Part shown: positions 11,691 to 30,231 of the stretch, in pieces | Position numbering within the stretch: position 1 is the stretch's first letter | Layout: each line of letters begins with the position of its first letter | Assembly (NCBI GenBank): GCA_051294375.1 | Contig: CM119265.1 | Span: forward strand, 24,037,015-24,101,014 | DNA: 64,000 nucleotides | Origin: Paraspadella gotoi | Lineage: Eukaryota > Chaetognatha | Direction of reading: 5' to 3' | Notes under the pieces: generated by a model | Database searches by the model: none | Seen by the model: the letters and a program-made list of their open reading frames with translations, nothing else | Told to the model about the DNA's origin: nothing | Program-made: the position numbers and the translations under genes

Positions 11691-13029
11691 TTGCTCTCAG
11701 TCGATCCAATAAACGTCAACGCACGATTCTTTCAAAGTTAAAAGATGAAAACAAGAAAGGGTAATTCGCAACGTGATGCTCTGCAGGCGAGTTTCTAATC
11801 ACAGTGTTATTTAACGAAGTGACATCATGACTACCACACGTGACCAATGACATGGCTTATCAATGGCATAGAATGAATGTTATGATATATAGATGGCGCC
11901 AGCAGTTGCTCTAGATTCGAGGCTCTTTCCGCAGTCAGCCAAAAATAACAGAGCAACTGAGGGAAAGTTACAAAAGTCAATTAATCAAATACGGGTTTGT
12001 TATTATTGCAACAAGCATGAAAGCATTTTTACATTAAGGTATTATGGTACTTTTTTATCTTTTTGTCCAAATATGAACTAAAATTGACGTAAATAGAAAA
12101 TTTTAAATGTATGGTGGGACCAAACCGATGGATCCGACCGACTGATTGACCGACTGAAAAGAGAGCTTATGAACGACGACTACATCGTCGGCGCAATAAA
12201 AATAATTGACGAACAATTCCACAATAATAAATAAGTAATAATTAAAGCGGAGAAACCTGCTCACTGGCTGTCTCGTTCAGTTTCGTATGCATCGGTCTGT
12301 CATTTTAATGTTAATTGGATGTCATTAAAATGTGCAGTTGTTCGTTCGATCGGGAAAGTGAATGACTAATCGATTATCAAAAGGGAACGCAAAAGTTTTA
12401 CAGACAAGTATCTATTGAAAGAGATAAGTAATGAACTCTCATCTCTCCTGCGTCACTTCTCTTTCTCCTCTCTCCTCATCTATCTCTGATCTCTCTGCTC
12501 TCTCGTTCTCTCTCTTCTCTCTCTCTCTTTCCAAAGTTCATACCCGTCCAACCCGAGCTTTTCTGCAATATCGCTTTGAACGCGCCACTTAATCAATAAA
12601 ATTCTACGTCCTTGTTGATGAATTTATTCCCCGCATCGCCAGCAGCGGAAAACGCGGCAGAGAGAAACTAATAAAAGAAAGAAAGATTGAACCTAGGAGA
12701 AGAGATAGAAAAGGGGAAAAAAGAAACGATCAAGAGGAATAGAGAATTAAGAAAGAAGAAATAGTAAGAGAACGAAAGAAAGAAGAATGAAGGAAAAAAG
12801 TGAAGATAGAGAGAAAGAAAAAAAAACTTAGTGAAAGAATTTAAGATCACGGTGAGAAAGGCATCAGCAGATAAGAGCAAGAGAGAAGATAGAAAGACAG
12901 AAAGACGAAAAGAGTATTAGAGACTGACGTAGAAACAGACTGGTCAGAAAGAAAACGAGAGAGACAAGCAGAACACGGGAGAGAGTTAGAACGGAGCGTA
13001 AAAGTCGAACCTCCGCGCGGACAAAGAGA

Positions 13030-13245
13030 CTCGATTTTCGACGCGAAACTAATTTGCATAATTAAAAATTGGCGTTGAGGCTGCGGCTTCTTCGGTTCAT
13101 AATATAAGCCCGGGCGAGGCTTAATTGGCCTATTTTTAGTCGGCGACTCGCGGTTGGAAAAGGGGCCGCGGTGGCCCCCGAGCTGGGGCCGGACGGAGGG
13201 CGACCCGGTGCCCTTAGGGAAGTCATTGCGTGTCGCTGTCGGTTT
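13030..13245. promoter_or_regulatory. GC-rich block with POU octamer and MEF2 consensus
   Basis: The block holds ATTTGCAT (13,052-13,059, POU/Oct octamer) next to ATAATTAAAA (homeodomain-type core), then CTATTTTTAG (13,130-13,139, perfect MEF2 consensus YTAWWWWTAR), followed by a GC-rich stretch (GGGGCCGCGGTGGCCCCC). All three motifs are also present in copy A2 (20,055-20,250), apart from one missing base beside the octamer. The sequence shows the motifs. A regulatory role is inferred. Confidence 0.35.
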
Positions 13246-13399
13246 CGTTTTTGTTAATTCGGTAACAAATCATTTTATAGTTCAAAAATAGCATACTGCA
13301 TTCATGCAAGGCTTACTTTTTTGTTTTTTTTGTTTTTTTTATAGACAGACAGATGTAACGGAGCGTCACACAGACAAAAAGACAGACGAAGCAGTCTGA

Positions 13400-13665
13400 C
13401 AGAAATAAGACTCTTATGGCAACAGCGCGTTCCTGGTGAATGCCCATTGGATAAGGGACATCTCACTGTTGGCTTTGGGGTATTCGGGCGACCCCTTAGG
13501 ACGGTGCTCGCTTTGCAACTCAGGAGGGAAGTCGTTTAGGAACTGTGGATGAACACTACGCCTGGATGGTGTGTCCCCTCGTGACGCCAAATGGATTGGC
13601 TGAAGGATGGTGGACGTGAGGCGGTGTGAATAACGTCAACACTCTGTTCATATATTCGCGGGTGC
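13400..13665. other. Non-repetitive block, possible decayed coding sequence
   Basis: On the minus strand, an acceptor-like TTCATCCACAG precedes an open stretch containing FLNDFPPELQSEHRPKGSPE and YPKANSEMSLIQWAF before TAA near 13,418. The plus strand also reads openly if small indels between A1 and A2 are reconciled. The A2 copy (20,410-20,670) breaks the frames at different places. It could be an exon, a transposon remnant or noise. The strand cannot be decided from these two error-prone copies. Confidence 0.25.
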
Positions 13666-15240
13666 GCCAACATCTTTTATAAAAATTGAAAAATTATTTG
13701 TTTCACTATCTTTAATTTTTATTATTGTAAGATTTAAAATAACTAATTTTTATGATTTTATTTATTTGTTAAAAATCCTTTTTGATTAAATATTTAAATA
13801 TAATATTATTTATTTTGTTTGGGATGGGGATCGTTTTGGCTGTCTTCTGGAAAATAGAGGGTGCATCTACACAAACCAAAGGTTAAGATTATTTCTGTTT
13901 CATTTTCACACCAGGTGGGCATACCGAGCGCTGGCAGGTGAGAGGCTAACGTGGGTTTTCTAATAGATATCGTAATGAGAAACCTCATGATATCTGTTCA
14001 ATAATATTTTTTTCAAACTTCATTTTTCACTATTTAACTTATTTGTCATCTACATTCCAATCTCCATTACTTCTTCTTCTTCATCTTCTTCTCCGACTCA
14101 CACTGCGTTGGACGTGCTGCACAACAGTTTCTCCATTCTGAAATATTTCCTTCAACTCTCACGGCCAACGATTTCATAAAAGAAATATCAATTCGGATCC
14201 ACTGCATCACTTTTATTCTCTTCGGTTTCATGTCTTCGATTCTCTGCCATTTTCTTCTCAGCACGCCAAAAGAAACTCAAGCTTTCGCAGTAGAACGATG
14301 CACTTTTCAATTTCAATTACATACCGCGAATTCTCAGCCGCTAAACTACTTACCTTAACCTACTTCCCATTTTCCTTACACGGCCATGATATCAGCCGTT
14401 TTCCTCGCTCCACAATTTTCCCTCATCACTCTTCACTTTCCGAATTTCACCCTGTCACCGTCCCCACCTTCTTCTCCCGAGGTCCGTGGAGGAAAACCGT
14501 TTTCGAAGAATTTTCCTACGAACGAACGAATCGACTCTGGACCGTAAGAAAGCCAAACAAAACCGAGCGCCTCTCTCTCTCTCATCTCTCTCCATCTCTC
14601 TTCTCTCTCATCTCTGCGTCTCTCTCTCTCGTCCTCTCTCTTCTTCATACTCTCTTCATCTCTTCTCTCTCTCTTTCATTCTTCTCTCTTCTCTTTTTCT
14701 CTTCTTCTCGTCTCTCCTCTCTCTGCCCTCTCTCTCTCTCTCTCTCTCTATCTCCTCTCTCTCTTTTCCTTTTTTTTTTCCTCCTACAAATTTGCCGCGA
14801 ATTTCGCCGCTCGACATTAACGAGTCATACAACATTGTGAATTTTTATGAGAAACTTTCTCCTCTGTGTTCCACGTTCACTTCTTTCCTTCTTACTTCCT
14901 TACTTCCTTCCTTCCTTGCTTTTTCTTTCCATCCTTCCTTCCTTCCTTCGCTTTACCTATCCTTCCTTCGTTCCTTCCATTCCTTCCTTCCTTCCTTCTT
15001 CTTTTCTTTATTCTTTTTCTTTCTTTCTTTCTTTTCTTATCTTATCTTTCTTTCTCTCCTTCCTTTTCTTTTCTTTCTTTCTTCATAAATTCATTTGATT
15101 TTCCTTTAAATCTCGAATTTTATAAGTACGAGGGTTACTGAAACAGCGAGAGAGTCATCCATCAAGAATTGAGAATTCACATTTGCTTGATAGCTGAGAG
15201 CGAAAGAGGAGAGAGAGAGAGAGAGAGACGAGAGGAGAGC

Positions 15241-15273
<33 letters not shown>

Positions 15274-16225
15274 AGAGAGAGAAAGAAGAGAGTTCTTATT
15301 ATAATATGCGAGAATGAGAAATTAAACTGTTGGTGAAGCGACAAATGACACGGAGCGAATTTATAGTTACACTAACATTTTTGAAAAAATCTGAACCATG
15401 TCTATCGATTGGTAATAAAGCAACGTCAGCGGGTTTGACCCGCATAGACCATTCGTGAAAAAGGCTGGGTGGCATGACAAACAACGGAACCTCGAGTCGC
15501 ACAACGAGCTGGAAAGGGCAATGTGTTCGAAGAAAACACAGGCTAACAAATGGAAAAGCGAGCGGGAGAGAAACGGCTGGAACGGGAAGATGGGCCCAGC
15601 TACTGTAGGAAAGGCGAAACCAAGTCGGAACAAAGACAAAAATAGAAGGAGGGAAAGAGAGAAGAGAGAGAGAGAGCAGACGAGAAGAAGAGGCAGGGAA
15701 GAGAGAGAGTAGAGAGAGAGCGAGGGAAGAGAGCCGAGAAGAGAGAGGAGGTAGAGAGGAGAGGAGAGACCGAGAGCAGGAGTGAACACGTTGAAAAGGA
15801 TGAAAATAAACTGTAGCAAAAAATGGCGAATGTGAAAAGAAGTAGCAATTTAAAAGTAATTTTGTTGCGCGTAAAAACTGTATGATTCAAGTCCGAAACA
15901 AGTTAAGAGAGAGAAAAAGAGATTATTAAGATATTGGAGAAAATAAGGCAGAAAGGGCAAAAAATAGGGCAAAGGAGAAACTGGTCGGCGGAAGGAAAGG
16001 AAAACGAGGGGGAAAATTACGGCAGAGAGCAAAAAACTCGTTGGCGGCGTTTCATCCCTCGTTACTTAAAGCAAATTTATGTTTTGTTTTCCGCGCATAT
16101 AACTCTCGCTCGGTGAATAATAGGGGAGAGAGGGGGGAGTGGAGAGCGAGAGAGAGATAGAAGAGAGAAAGAGAGGGAGGGAGAAGCAGAGAGAGAGAGA
16201 AGAGAGAGAGAGAGACAGAAGAGAG

Positions 16226-16257
<32 letters not shown>

Positions 16258-17249
16258 GCAGAGAGAAGAGAGAGAGGAGCTCGAAGAATGCCGCCTCTAA
16301 AGAACAGTTTTTTTTTTGCGACTTGGTTTTTAGTTTCGTCCACTTTAGGTCCATTTGGAGGAAAATCGAGAAGAGCTCTCGCTTCTTTCTCTACCTATCG
16401 ACTGTCATCTCCTCCCTCGGCCCCCCCCCTCGCTCTCGCCATTGATTTTACTTCCATTAGTGTTCTTTTGTTTTTGTTTCTTCCTTTTGTGACTGCTTAA
16501 TGGGTAGTTCTATGAACGGTTAACATGTCACCGCAGTTTAAGCTCCTATCAAATTCTTATCAACCGTATTATTGATAACAGAACGAGAAACACCTGTTGA
16601 CGCATTTAAATATTTTAATCTTATTCTTGGAAAATGATCGCCATCTCTTTTACATCTTCTCGATAAGAACAACTCCTCCCAACTTTAATTCCTCCAGATC
16701 ATCTACTATTTGTTTTTCTAAATCGTACCTTCATCTAAAATCTTTGTTTCCTGTATTCAAAGAAGCCGTTTTCTCTAGGAAACAGTATAAAAAAAAAAAA
16801 CTGGTTTAAAATAGTCTAAAATTTCCCGCTCAAATTTGCTAACGATGTTATTTTACATCTGCCCCGTTCATCAGGAAAACTATAAAAACTTTTAAACCGT
16901 CGTTTAATAATCTTTTTTTACTTTCCGCTCCTGTATCAATTCCGCGCTCCTCCTGATCTTAACGATCATTTTACTTCTACTCCTCCCACGAAACCAAAGC
17001 TCCTATAAAAAAACAAACCGTGTCCGCTCCTCAATCGCCTACCCCATAATCGCGAGGTACATTCTCGCCTCTGGTCACGGATCCATTCGATGGAAAGAGA
17101 AACGAGATATTAAAAAAAAAAGAAAGAGAGAAAATGAAAAAATGAAAAAAAAAGGTTGGGATCTAAAATAGATCCGAGGGGCGAATGAAATATTTAACGG
17201 CGAGAGACGTAGATGGAGGGAGATGGAACGCCGGAAACCGAGAGAGAGA

Positions 17250-17287
<38 letters not shown>

Positions 17288-17492
17288 TGAGAGAGGAGAG
17301 AGAGAGAGAGAGAGAGAGAGCGCGGCGAAATGGGGATCTAAACATGACGATAGATCGTAAAAGATGATGATATAAAAACGACTTTTCGTCTGACCGACAG
17401 CCAAGGAAAAAAAAATTGGAGAAGAGTAAGTGGCAGAGGGAGGTGAGGAAATTTAGGAAGGAGAGTGGAAAAGAGGAGGAAGGATAAAAAAG

Positions 17493-17517
17493 NNNNNNNN
17501 NNNNNNNNNNNNNNNNN
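17493..17517. other. 25-N gap between copies A1 and A2
   Basis: Exactly 25 N. Copy A1 ends at its left edge (GGATAAAAAAG). The same sequence in A2 continues without interruption at 24,160 into new sequence, as expected if two overlapping contig extensions were placed end to end. Confidence 0.95.
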
Positions 17518-17749
17518 TAATATACAATACAATAAACTACAACGAATTTTAATATATTACTGCGATACCATCCAGTAGTATCAGCTTCTTTGCTGACTCC
17601 AACTAGGAAAAATATTTATTTTCTCATACACATTAAATTTTAGGGAGTTTTACGCTATGGCTCTTTTGCAACAAAGCCAAAATATATTTAGTCTAGATCT
17701 CAGCAGTGTTTGCTTTCTTTCTAAAAAAATGTACGTCTCGGTTAACGCT

Positions 17750-24160
<6,411 letters not shown>

Positions 24161-24743
24161 AGAAAAGAGAGAAAGGCGGGGGAAAAAGGGAAAAGGAAAG
24201 GAAAAGAAAGAAATGTGAAATGAAAGTAGAAGAAAAGAGGAAAGGAAAGAGAAAAGAGAAAAACAAGAAGGGAAATTCAAATGTGTGTTGAGCCGCAGCG
24301 ACTTTCTTAGCCCGTTTTTATTCTTTATAGCAACTAATAAGGAGATCAAAATAAATACAGAGAACAGAAATAAGGAAACGAAAAGGTCAGGAAAAAAAAA
24401 CCAAGAAATATAAACAAAAGGAAGCAAAGGAAAGGAAAAGGAAAGAGAAAAGAAAAAAAAAGTAAAGAAAAAAAAGTAAGAGCGAAAAAAAATGTCGCTG
24501 CGGGGAAGAAAAAGGAAGCGAACGACATCTCAGCTCAGGTGTATGGATTACATCGGAAAAAAAATACCGAGACTCTTCCGGCGTTTTCGTTCGTCGTGTC
24601 GTCTGTCGTCGTCGTCGTCGTCGTCGTCAGCGTTGTTTGTTGTTTCGTGATTGTCTCATGGGATTCATAAACAAGCATACGAGTAGGATTACTTTTACCC
24701 AGTACAATAACTAGTAAGATAAAGCAAAAGACGAAGGGAAGAG

Positions 24744-24817
<74 letters not shown>

Positions 24818-25509
24818 CTTCTCTCTCTCTTTTCCTTCTATATCTATCTCTCTCCTTTCCCAAAACGGGTTAATTGCCCAAGGCGCTGTGCAACCCTTCC
24901 GAGTGAAGTAATCTGCCAAGAATTCCATTTTGGTTTTGTTAGACGCTTCGCTGCACCCGGGCACGCCCCCTTTGTTCTCAGTGGCATCGAGGTTTTTGGA
25001 GGAAGTCTTCTGTCAGAAGCATTAACGGACGAGAAATTTAAAAAAAAAAAATAAAGAAAATCTAAGGACTTCTTCGTAATTTCGATAGAAATTAAATATC
25101 TGTTGAGCAGACGAATTACTGGACAACAGACGAATAAAATATGCTATAGAATGTATCAAGAAAAGGTTGGTAGCTAAAAAGTAGTTTTAAAAGTAAACGA
25201 AGGAGAAAAAAGCGACGCCTTTCGTCATCAACGGAAACGAATCGAGGAGAAAATAATGGAAACAAAAGAGCAGTATTTGCAGCTTGTGAAATGATTAAAT
25301 CGAGTTCATGAAAGAGAGTAATATTTTAAGAACAAAGAAGGAATATAAAAAAATGATAAAAATGAAGAGAAATAAAAAAGTAATAGTCGAACGAAAAGAC
25401 GAAAACGCCACTCGTGATTCTAACTCCAAAAGAAAAAAGGAATAGAGACCAAACATATGAAAACGAAAGGAAAGAAAGAAAAAAAGTTCTCTTTCTCCCT
25501 TTTCCGAAT
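24161..25509. other. Purine-rich stretch, (CGT)n and (CT)n, weak coding fragment
   Basis: GGAAAAG-rich sequence to 24,500, (CGT)n at 24,600-24,628 and (CT)n at 24,748-24,830. A minus-strand fragment at 24,850-24,965 contains MEFLADYFTRKGCTAPWAIN, which looks protein-like but has no splice sites that fit. No gene is called. Confidence 0.5.
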
Positions 25510-26156
25510 NNNNNNNNNNNNNNNNNNNNNNNNNNNNNNNNNNNNNNNNNNNNNNNNNNNNNNNNNNNNNNNNNNNNNNNNNNNNNNNNNNNNNNNNNNN
25601 NNNNNNNNNNNNNNNNNNNNNNNNNNNNNNNNNNNNNNNNNNNNNNNNNNNNNNNNNNNNNNNNNNNNNNNNNNNNNNNNNNNNNNNNNNNNNNNNNNNN
25701 NNNNNNNNNNNNNNNNNNNNNNNNNNNNNNNNNNNNNNNNNNNNNNNNNNNNNNNNNNNNNNNNNNNNNNNNNNNNNNNNNNNNNNNNNNNNNNNNNNNN
25801 NNNNNNNNNNNNNNNNNNNNNNNNNNNNNNNNNNNNNNNNNNNNNNNNNNNNNNNNNNNNNNNNNNNNNNNNNNNNNNNNNNNNNNNNNNNNNNNNNNNN
25901 NNNNNNNNNNNNNNNNNNNNNNNNNNNNNNNNNNNNNNNNNNNNNNNNNNNNNNNNNNNNNNNNNNNNNNNNNNNNNNNNNNNNNNNNNNNNNNNNNNNN
26001 NNNNNNNNNNNNNNNNNNNNNNNNNNNNNNNNNNNNNNNNNNNNNNNNNNNNNNNNNNNNNNNNNNNNNNNNNNNNNNNNNNNNNNNNNNNNNNNNNNNN
26101 NNNNNNNNNNNNNNNNNNNNNNNNNNNNNNNNNNNNNNNNNNNNNNNNNNNNNNNN
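25510..26156. other. Assembly gap (647 N)
   Basis: Unknown bases. The long open frames across this position are artefacts of translating N. Confidence 0.95.
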
Positions 26157-27600
26157 CAACAAGAAAAGCACCGATGCCCGGCGGCACGCGGCGACGCCGT
26201 AATGCGCGACGCCTGAAAATGTCCATCTGGGCGACGAGAGACCGACGACCGAACGAGACGACGAACAACCCGACGTACGACGAACATACTCATGATGATG
26301 ATGGTATGAAGAAGTTAAGAGAGGTTAACCTCGCTCATGCGACTGTGCACGGTCGAAATATATATTGTCTGTGTGTATAATACCATCTTGCTCCCGAGGT
26401 TGATGATCGGAGATCCGTTGCACTATAATTTGAGGAGCCGGTCGCGTGCCTGACCGGGAAGCCAGATGGGCAGGGGTCGGATGGAAAGGGGGGTGGAAAG
26501 GGGGGTGGAGGTAAAAGGGGCGGAGGAGAGGTGAAGATGTCGAGTCGGTCCTGGCTTGGTTCTGCCCTCTTTGTTGCTTTTGTTGTTGAGAACAAAATTG
26601 CTTGTTTGTTAGAGAATTGCTTGTTGCTTTGAAGCAGTGGGTTTTATTGGTGTTGCAGGGGCTGCAAGTTTATTTGGGGGCTAAGACGACGTCTTTCACT
26701 GTTAACTGAGCAGGTCTTGTGTGACTTCTCTTTTTATTTTTGTACTTTTCTTCTCTCTTTTTTCACTCTCTCCCGCTTCTTTGTTGTTCTTGTTATTACC
26801 TCGTACCTAGCATCTATTTGACGCCCCACCTTTTTACCTGAAAAATATTTTATTTCTCGCGAATTTTTACGCTTTTTATCAGTTTTTTTCCAACATTTCT
26901 TTCTTCTTTTTCTATTTTCCTGCTACTATAGTTTCAACAATACATCCTTTTCATTTCTTACAAACCGATGCAAAAAGCGAGCGTTTAATTTCACGCTTTT
27001 TGGTTAATTTTTTTTTTTTTAACAACTCCTCTGCTCATTTTGTCTTTTTTTCATGAATTTCAATGCGTCAAAAGTTCGGATCCTATTTACGACATTTAAA
27101 ACCGATTATGACTCGCTGGACAACCGGAACAGTTAATATTACAAGATAATGGACAATCTTTAATTCTGATTGATCTGTATTTCGTTTTGACGTCCTATTC
27201 TCTTTCATACTTAAAGCAAGTCCAGAGCGAGCACTAAGTAGGCGAGACTATATGTAGAGACACGAAGAGAGGAGGAGAGAGAGGAGAAGAGAGAGAGAGA
27301 GAGATGAGTAGGTCAGAACCTGATGAGAGAGAGAGAGAGACGAAAGGAGAGATGAAGCGAGAAAAAGTAACGTCGGTGTGGTCAGAGTGGTCCCGAATTC
27401 GAGTGTGTGGGGAACCCTAATCTTGATATCATGAATATGGCAGGAAAAATCACGAAAATTCTCTCTCTTCTCCTCTCTATCTCTGATCTCTCTGGCTCTC
27501 TCTCTCATCTCTCTCTCTCTCTCTCTCGTTCTCTCTCTCTTCCTCTCTGCTTCTCTCTCCTCTCCTCTCTCTCTCCCCCTTTTGCGCGCCATCTCAGCCG
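26157..27600. other. Mixed intergenic stretch without a clear gene
   Basis: The first 400 bases are GC-richer, with several short overlapping frames on both strands and no splice support. An AT-rich stretch follows to 27,240, then GA/CT arrays (27,262-27,350 and 27,455-27,570). Nothing is assigned. Confidence 0.5.
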
Positions 27601-27610
27601 GGAATAAAAG

Positions 27611-27748
27611 ATGTCTTCACCAGGCACCGGCTCCCTCGGTCGCCGGAAACACGTCGACCGGCACCCCATCTCTTCGCCGCCGGACAACCAGTTTTCACTT
27701 TCGCGCAAGCTCCCATTTTGGCGTGCACCTCTGCCTCGTGATTCATGA
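27611..27748 (+). CDS. Short open frame, 45 codons, doubtful
   Basis: An ATG (AAAAGATGT) opens 45 codons beginning MSSPGTGSLGRRKHVDRHP, continuing SSPPDNQFSLSRKLPFWRAP and ending at TGA. Composition is varied and Pro/Ser/Arg-rich. It follows a TAAAAG-containing sequence and a (CT)n tract. No signal peptide, domain or splice site supports it, and the minus strand is also open over part of it. Treat it as a candidate small or first exon only. Confidence 0.2.
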   Translation: MSSPGTGSLGRRKHVDRHPISSPPDNQFSLSRKLPFWRAPLPRDS

Positions 27749-27941
27749 ATGAGACGCTGTTGGTTATAGGGCGGGAATCGTTATTTAAAGATTTTTATTC
27801 CATCTGCACATCACGCTGCCATCTCGCTCGCGCCTTGCGCCTCGCGGGGCGTCTTTCAAACTTTTTCTTTTCTCTCTCGCTCTCTCTCTCTCTCTTTTCT
27901 TTTTTCTGACGTGAAAAATAGTGAGAAGGGGCGAGAGGGGG

Positions 27942-27944
<3 letters not shown>

Positions 27945-27974
<30 letters not shown>

Positions 27975-28201
27975 NNNNNNNNNNNNNNNNNNNNNNNNNN
28001 NNNNNNNNNNNNNNNNNNNNNNNNNNNNNNNNNNNNNNNNNNNNNNNNNNNNNNNNNNNNNNNNNNNNNNNNNNNNNNNNNNNNNNNNNNNNNNNNNNNN
28101 NNNNNNNNNNNNNNNNNNNNNNNNNNNNNNNNNNNNNNNNNNNNNNNNNNNNNNNNNNNNNNNNNNNNNNNNNNNNNNNNNNNNNNNNNNNNNNNNNNNN
28201 N
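27945..28201. other. (GA)n running into a gap
   Basis: Perfect GA repeat at 27,945-27,974, then 227 N. A second gap of 130 N at 28,713-28,842 is bounded by (CT)n on both sides. Microsatellites appear to be what broke the assembly. Confidence 0.9.
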
Positions 28202-29039
28202 TTTTTTTTTCTTTTTTACCCTCATTTACTGATTCTGTGAAAAAAGAAAAAAAATCCCCTTTTCTCATCTGAAATTCTTTTTCATTCTCTTCGTATAAGT
28301 TGGAAATTTGATGATGATGATGAGGATGATACTGATGATGATATATCGTTCTGATGATGATCATGGTATCCACGGACCACGGTGATGACAACGATATCCG
28401 TGACGATTAATATGACAGCGCCGATGATTATCACAAAGTGATAGAAACGAGACTTATAATCTGGTATACATTTTTATTTTTTTATTTGAAAATATTTTCG
28501 AGTCATCGCTTTCCTTTTGCTCCCAAAAAAACCTTTTTTTTCATTCTTTCTCTTTTCAACCAAAAACAAATATTTTTTTTCATATTTTCCTTCTCTCTCT
28601 CCTCCTACCCCAGGACAAGCTCAATTAAGATCCTCTTTTTCTGACTCGCGTCTTTGAACCCATTTCCTCCTCTCTCCCTCTAATAAACAAAATAAATTCC
28701 TTCCTCTCTCTCNNNNNNNNNNNNNNNNNNNNNNNNNNNNNNNNNNNNNNNNNNNNNNNNNNNNNNNNNNNNNNNNNNNNNNNNNNNNNNNNNNNNNNNN
28801 NNNNNNNNNNNNNNNNNNNNNNNNNNNNNNNNNNNNNNNNNNTCTCTCTCTCTCTTCATAACAAAATAATCCGCCTTGGTCCCCCCGGATGTAAATGTAA
28901 GCCGAGGTCGCGTCCCCGGATGTTATTGCCTCACAAGGTCTAGTCCCCGTATGTAATACTCCGGATATCCTCGTCGCCGATGCGAGTCTGTCGGACTGGA
29001 GCCTTTGTCAACAAGTGGAAGGCGAGGTCAGGGTGGGTG

Positions 29040-29145
29040 ATGAGTGGGGGACTGAGGGTGGGTGAGCTGTATTGTGGGCGTAGCATTGGACTCTGATGCC
29101 GGGAAAGGTGAAGACTCAAGAGTTTAAATCCCCAAAAAACAATAA
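29040..29145 (+). repeat. Possible tRNA-derived SINE fragment
   Basis: TGGGCGTAGCATTGG resembles a polymerase III A box, and about 45 bases later GAGTTTAAATCCCC resembles a B box (consensus GGTTCGANTCC). An A-rich tail (CCCCAAAAAACAATAAA) follows. The spacing is right for a tRNA-derived promoter, but no complete cloverleaf can be folded by eye. Low confidence. Confidence 0.25.
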
Positions 29146-29459
29146 ATATATTAATATTGCCTCTTGATGTGAAATTTGGCTCAAACACATGGGTTGCGCT
29201 TATGTCCAAAAAAAGTTCACTGTGAGGTTTTCACTGTCAAATTTTCACTGCCTTAAGATCTTCACAAAATTCTCGCCTCTTTTAAAATTGAGCAAATATG
29301 AAGTTAAAAGAAAAACAAATTTTCGGGGGAAGTCAATCGTTCAGAGACGAAAGGCAATGAAAGGGTCCTCTGGGTTCGCGATAGGAGAGGAAGAGGAAGA
29401 GGAAAGAAAAGGAAGGTGGGTGACAGTTTGAAGAATTATGAAAAAGAAAAAAACTCGGA

Positions 29460-29563
29460 AAGAGAGAAGCAGAGAGAGAGGAGAGACGAGAGAAGAGAGT
29501 AGAGAGAAGCAAGAGGAGGAGAGAAGAGAGAGAGAAAAAAGATAGATGATAGGAGGGAGAGAG

Positions 29564-29599
<36 letters not shown>

Positions 29600-30024
29600 A
29601 GAAAGAGGAGAGATAAGAGATAGATGACAGAGAGAGGCAGAGCGAGCAAAAGTAAGTTAAGGGTGACGATCTGAACCGTTCGCCGCTTCCGGTTTCATCC
29701 GACACCNNNNNNNNNNNNNNNNNNNNNNNNNNNNNNNNNNNNNNNNNNNNNNNNNNNNNNNNNNNNNNNNNNNNNNNNNNNNNNNNNNNNNNNNNNNNNN
29801 NNNNNNNNNNNNNNNNNNNNNNNNNNNNNNNNNNNNNNNNNNNNNNNNNNNNNNNNNNNNNNNNNNNNNNNNNNNNNNNNNNNNNNNNNNNNNNNNNNNN
29901 NNNNNNNNNNNNNNNNNNNNNNNNNNNNNNNNNNNNNNNNNNNNNNNNNNNNNNNNNNNNNNNNNNNNNNNNNNNNNNNNNNNNNNNNNNNNNNNNNNNN
30001 NNNNNNNNNNNNNNNNNNNNNNNN

Positions 30025-30056
<32 letters not shown>
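29460..30056. repeat. GA microsatellite with 318-N gap
   Basis: GAGA/GGAGA repeat from 29,460 to 29,640, a short unique stretch, N from 29,707 to 30,024, then perfect (GA)n to 30,056. No gene is seen. Confidence 0.85.
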
Positions 30057-30060
<4 letters not shown>

Positions 30061-30065
30061 GACAT

Positions 30066-30114
30066 GACCTTCGACGTTTCTGCGACGCCACTCTCGATGT
30101 CTCAACGTCGGTCA
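30066..30114 (+). CDS. Possible exon end before a strong splice donor
   Basis: ATGACCTTCGACG opens MTFDVSATPLSMSQRRS and reaches a consensus donor, CGGTCAT|GTGAGT, at 30,114. There is no acceptor in the GA repeat immediately upstream, so it would have to be a first exon or begin in the N gap. The opposite strand is open too (MTDVETSRVASQKRRR). Confidence 0.2.
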
Positions 30115-30231
30115 TGTGAGTGTTGTTGTTGTTGTTGTTGTCGGTTTTTTGTCGTTGTTGTTGTAGTTTCAGTAGGTTTTTTCTTTTTGACCATCAATAA
30201 TGCATTTTATTTGTCGGTTTATTGATATCAG

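Larger units (their letters stand above)
11690..17492. repeat. Copy A1 of a roughly 6-kb duplicated block
   Basis: Co-linear with 17,750-24,160 over its whole length: for example, 11,890 matches 17,955; 13,030 matches 20,055; 14,060 matches 21,000; 16,300 matches 22,987; and 17,060-17,490 matches 23,740-24,160. Most differences are 1-2 base insertions or deletions rather than substitutions. A1 stops exactly at the 25-N gap. It contains (CCTT)n at 14,880-15,000 and several GA arrays. No confident exon is seen inside. The duplication is probably an assembly artefact. Confidence 0.85.

Noticed and set aside
25295-26380. Several 260-330 codon frames on both strands
   Set aside because: They are held open only by the 647-N gap; the flanks show no consistent coding signal.
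29040-29145. A functional tRNA gene
   Set aside because: A- and B-box-like words are present, but no acceptor stem or cloverleaf forms. At most a SINE fragment.
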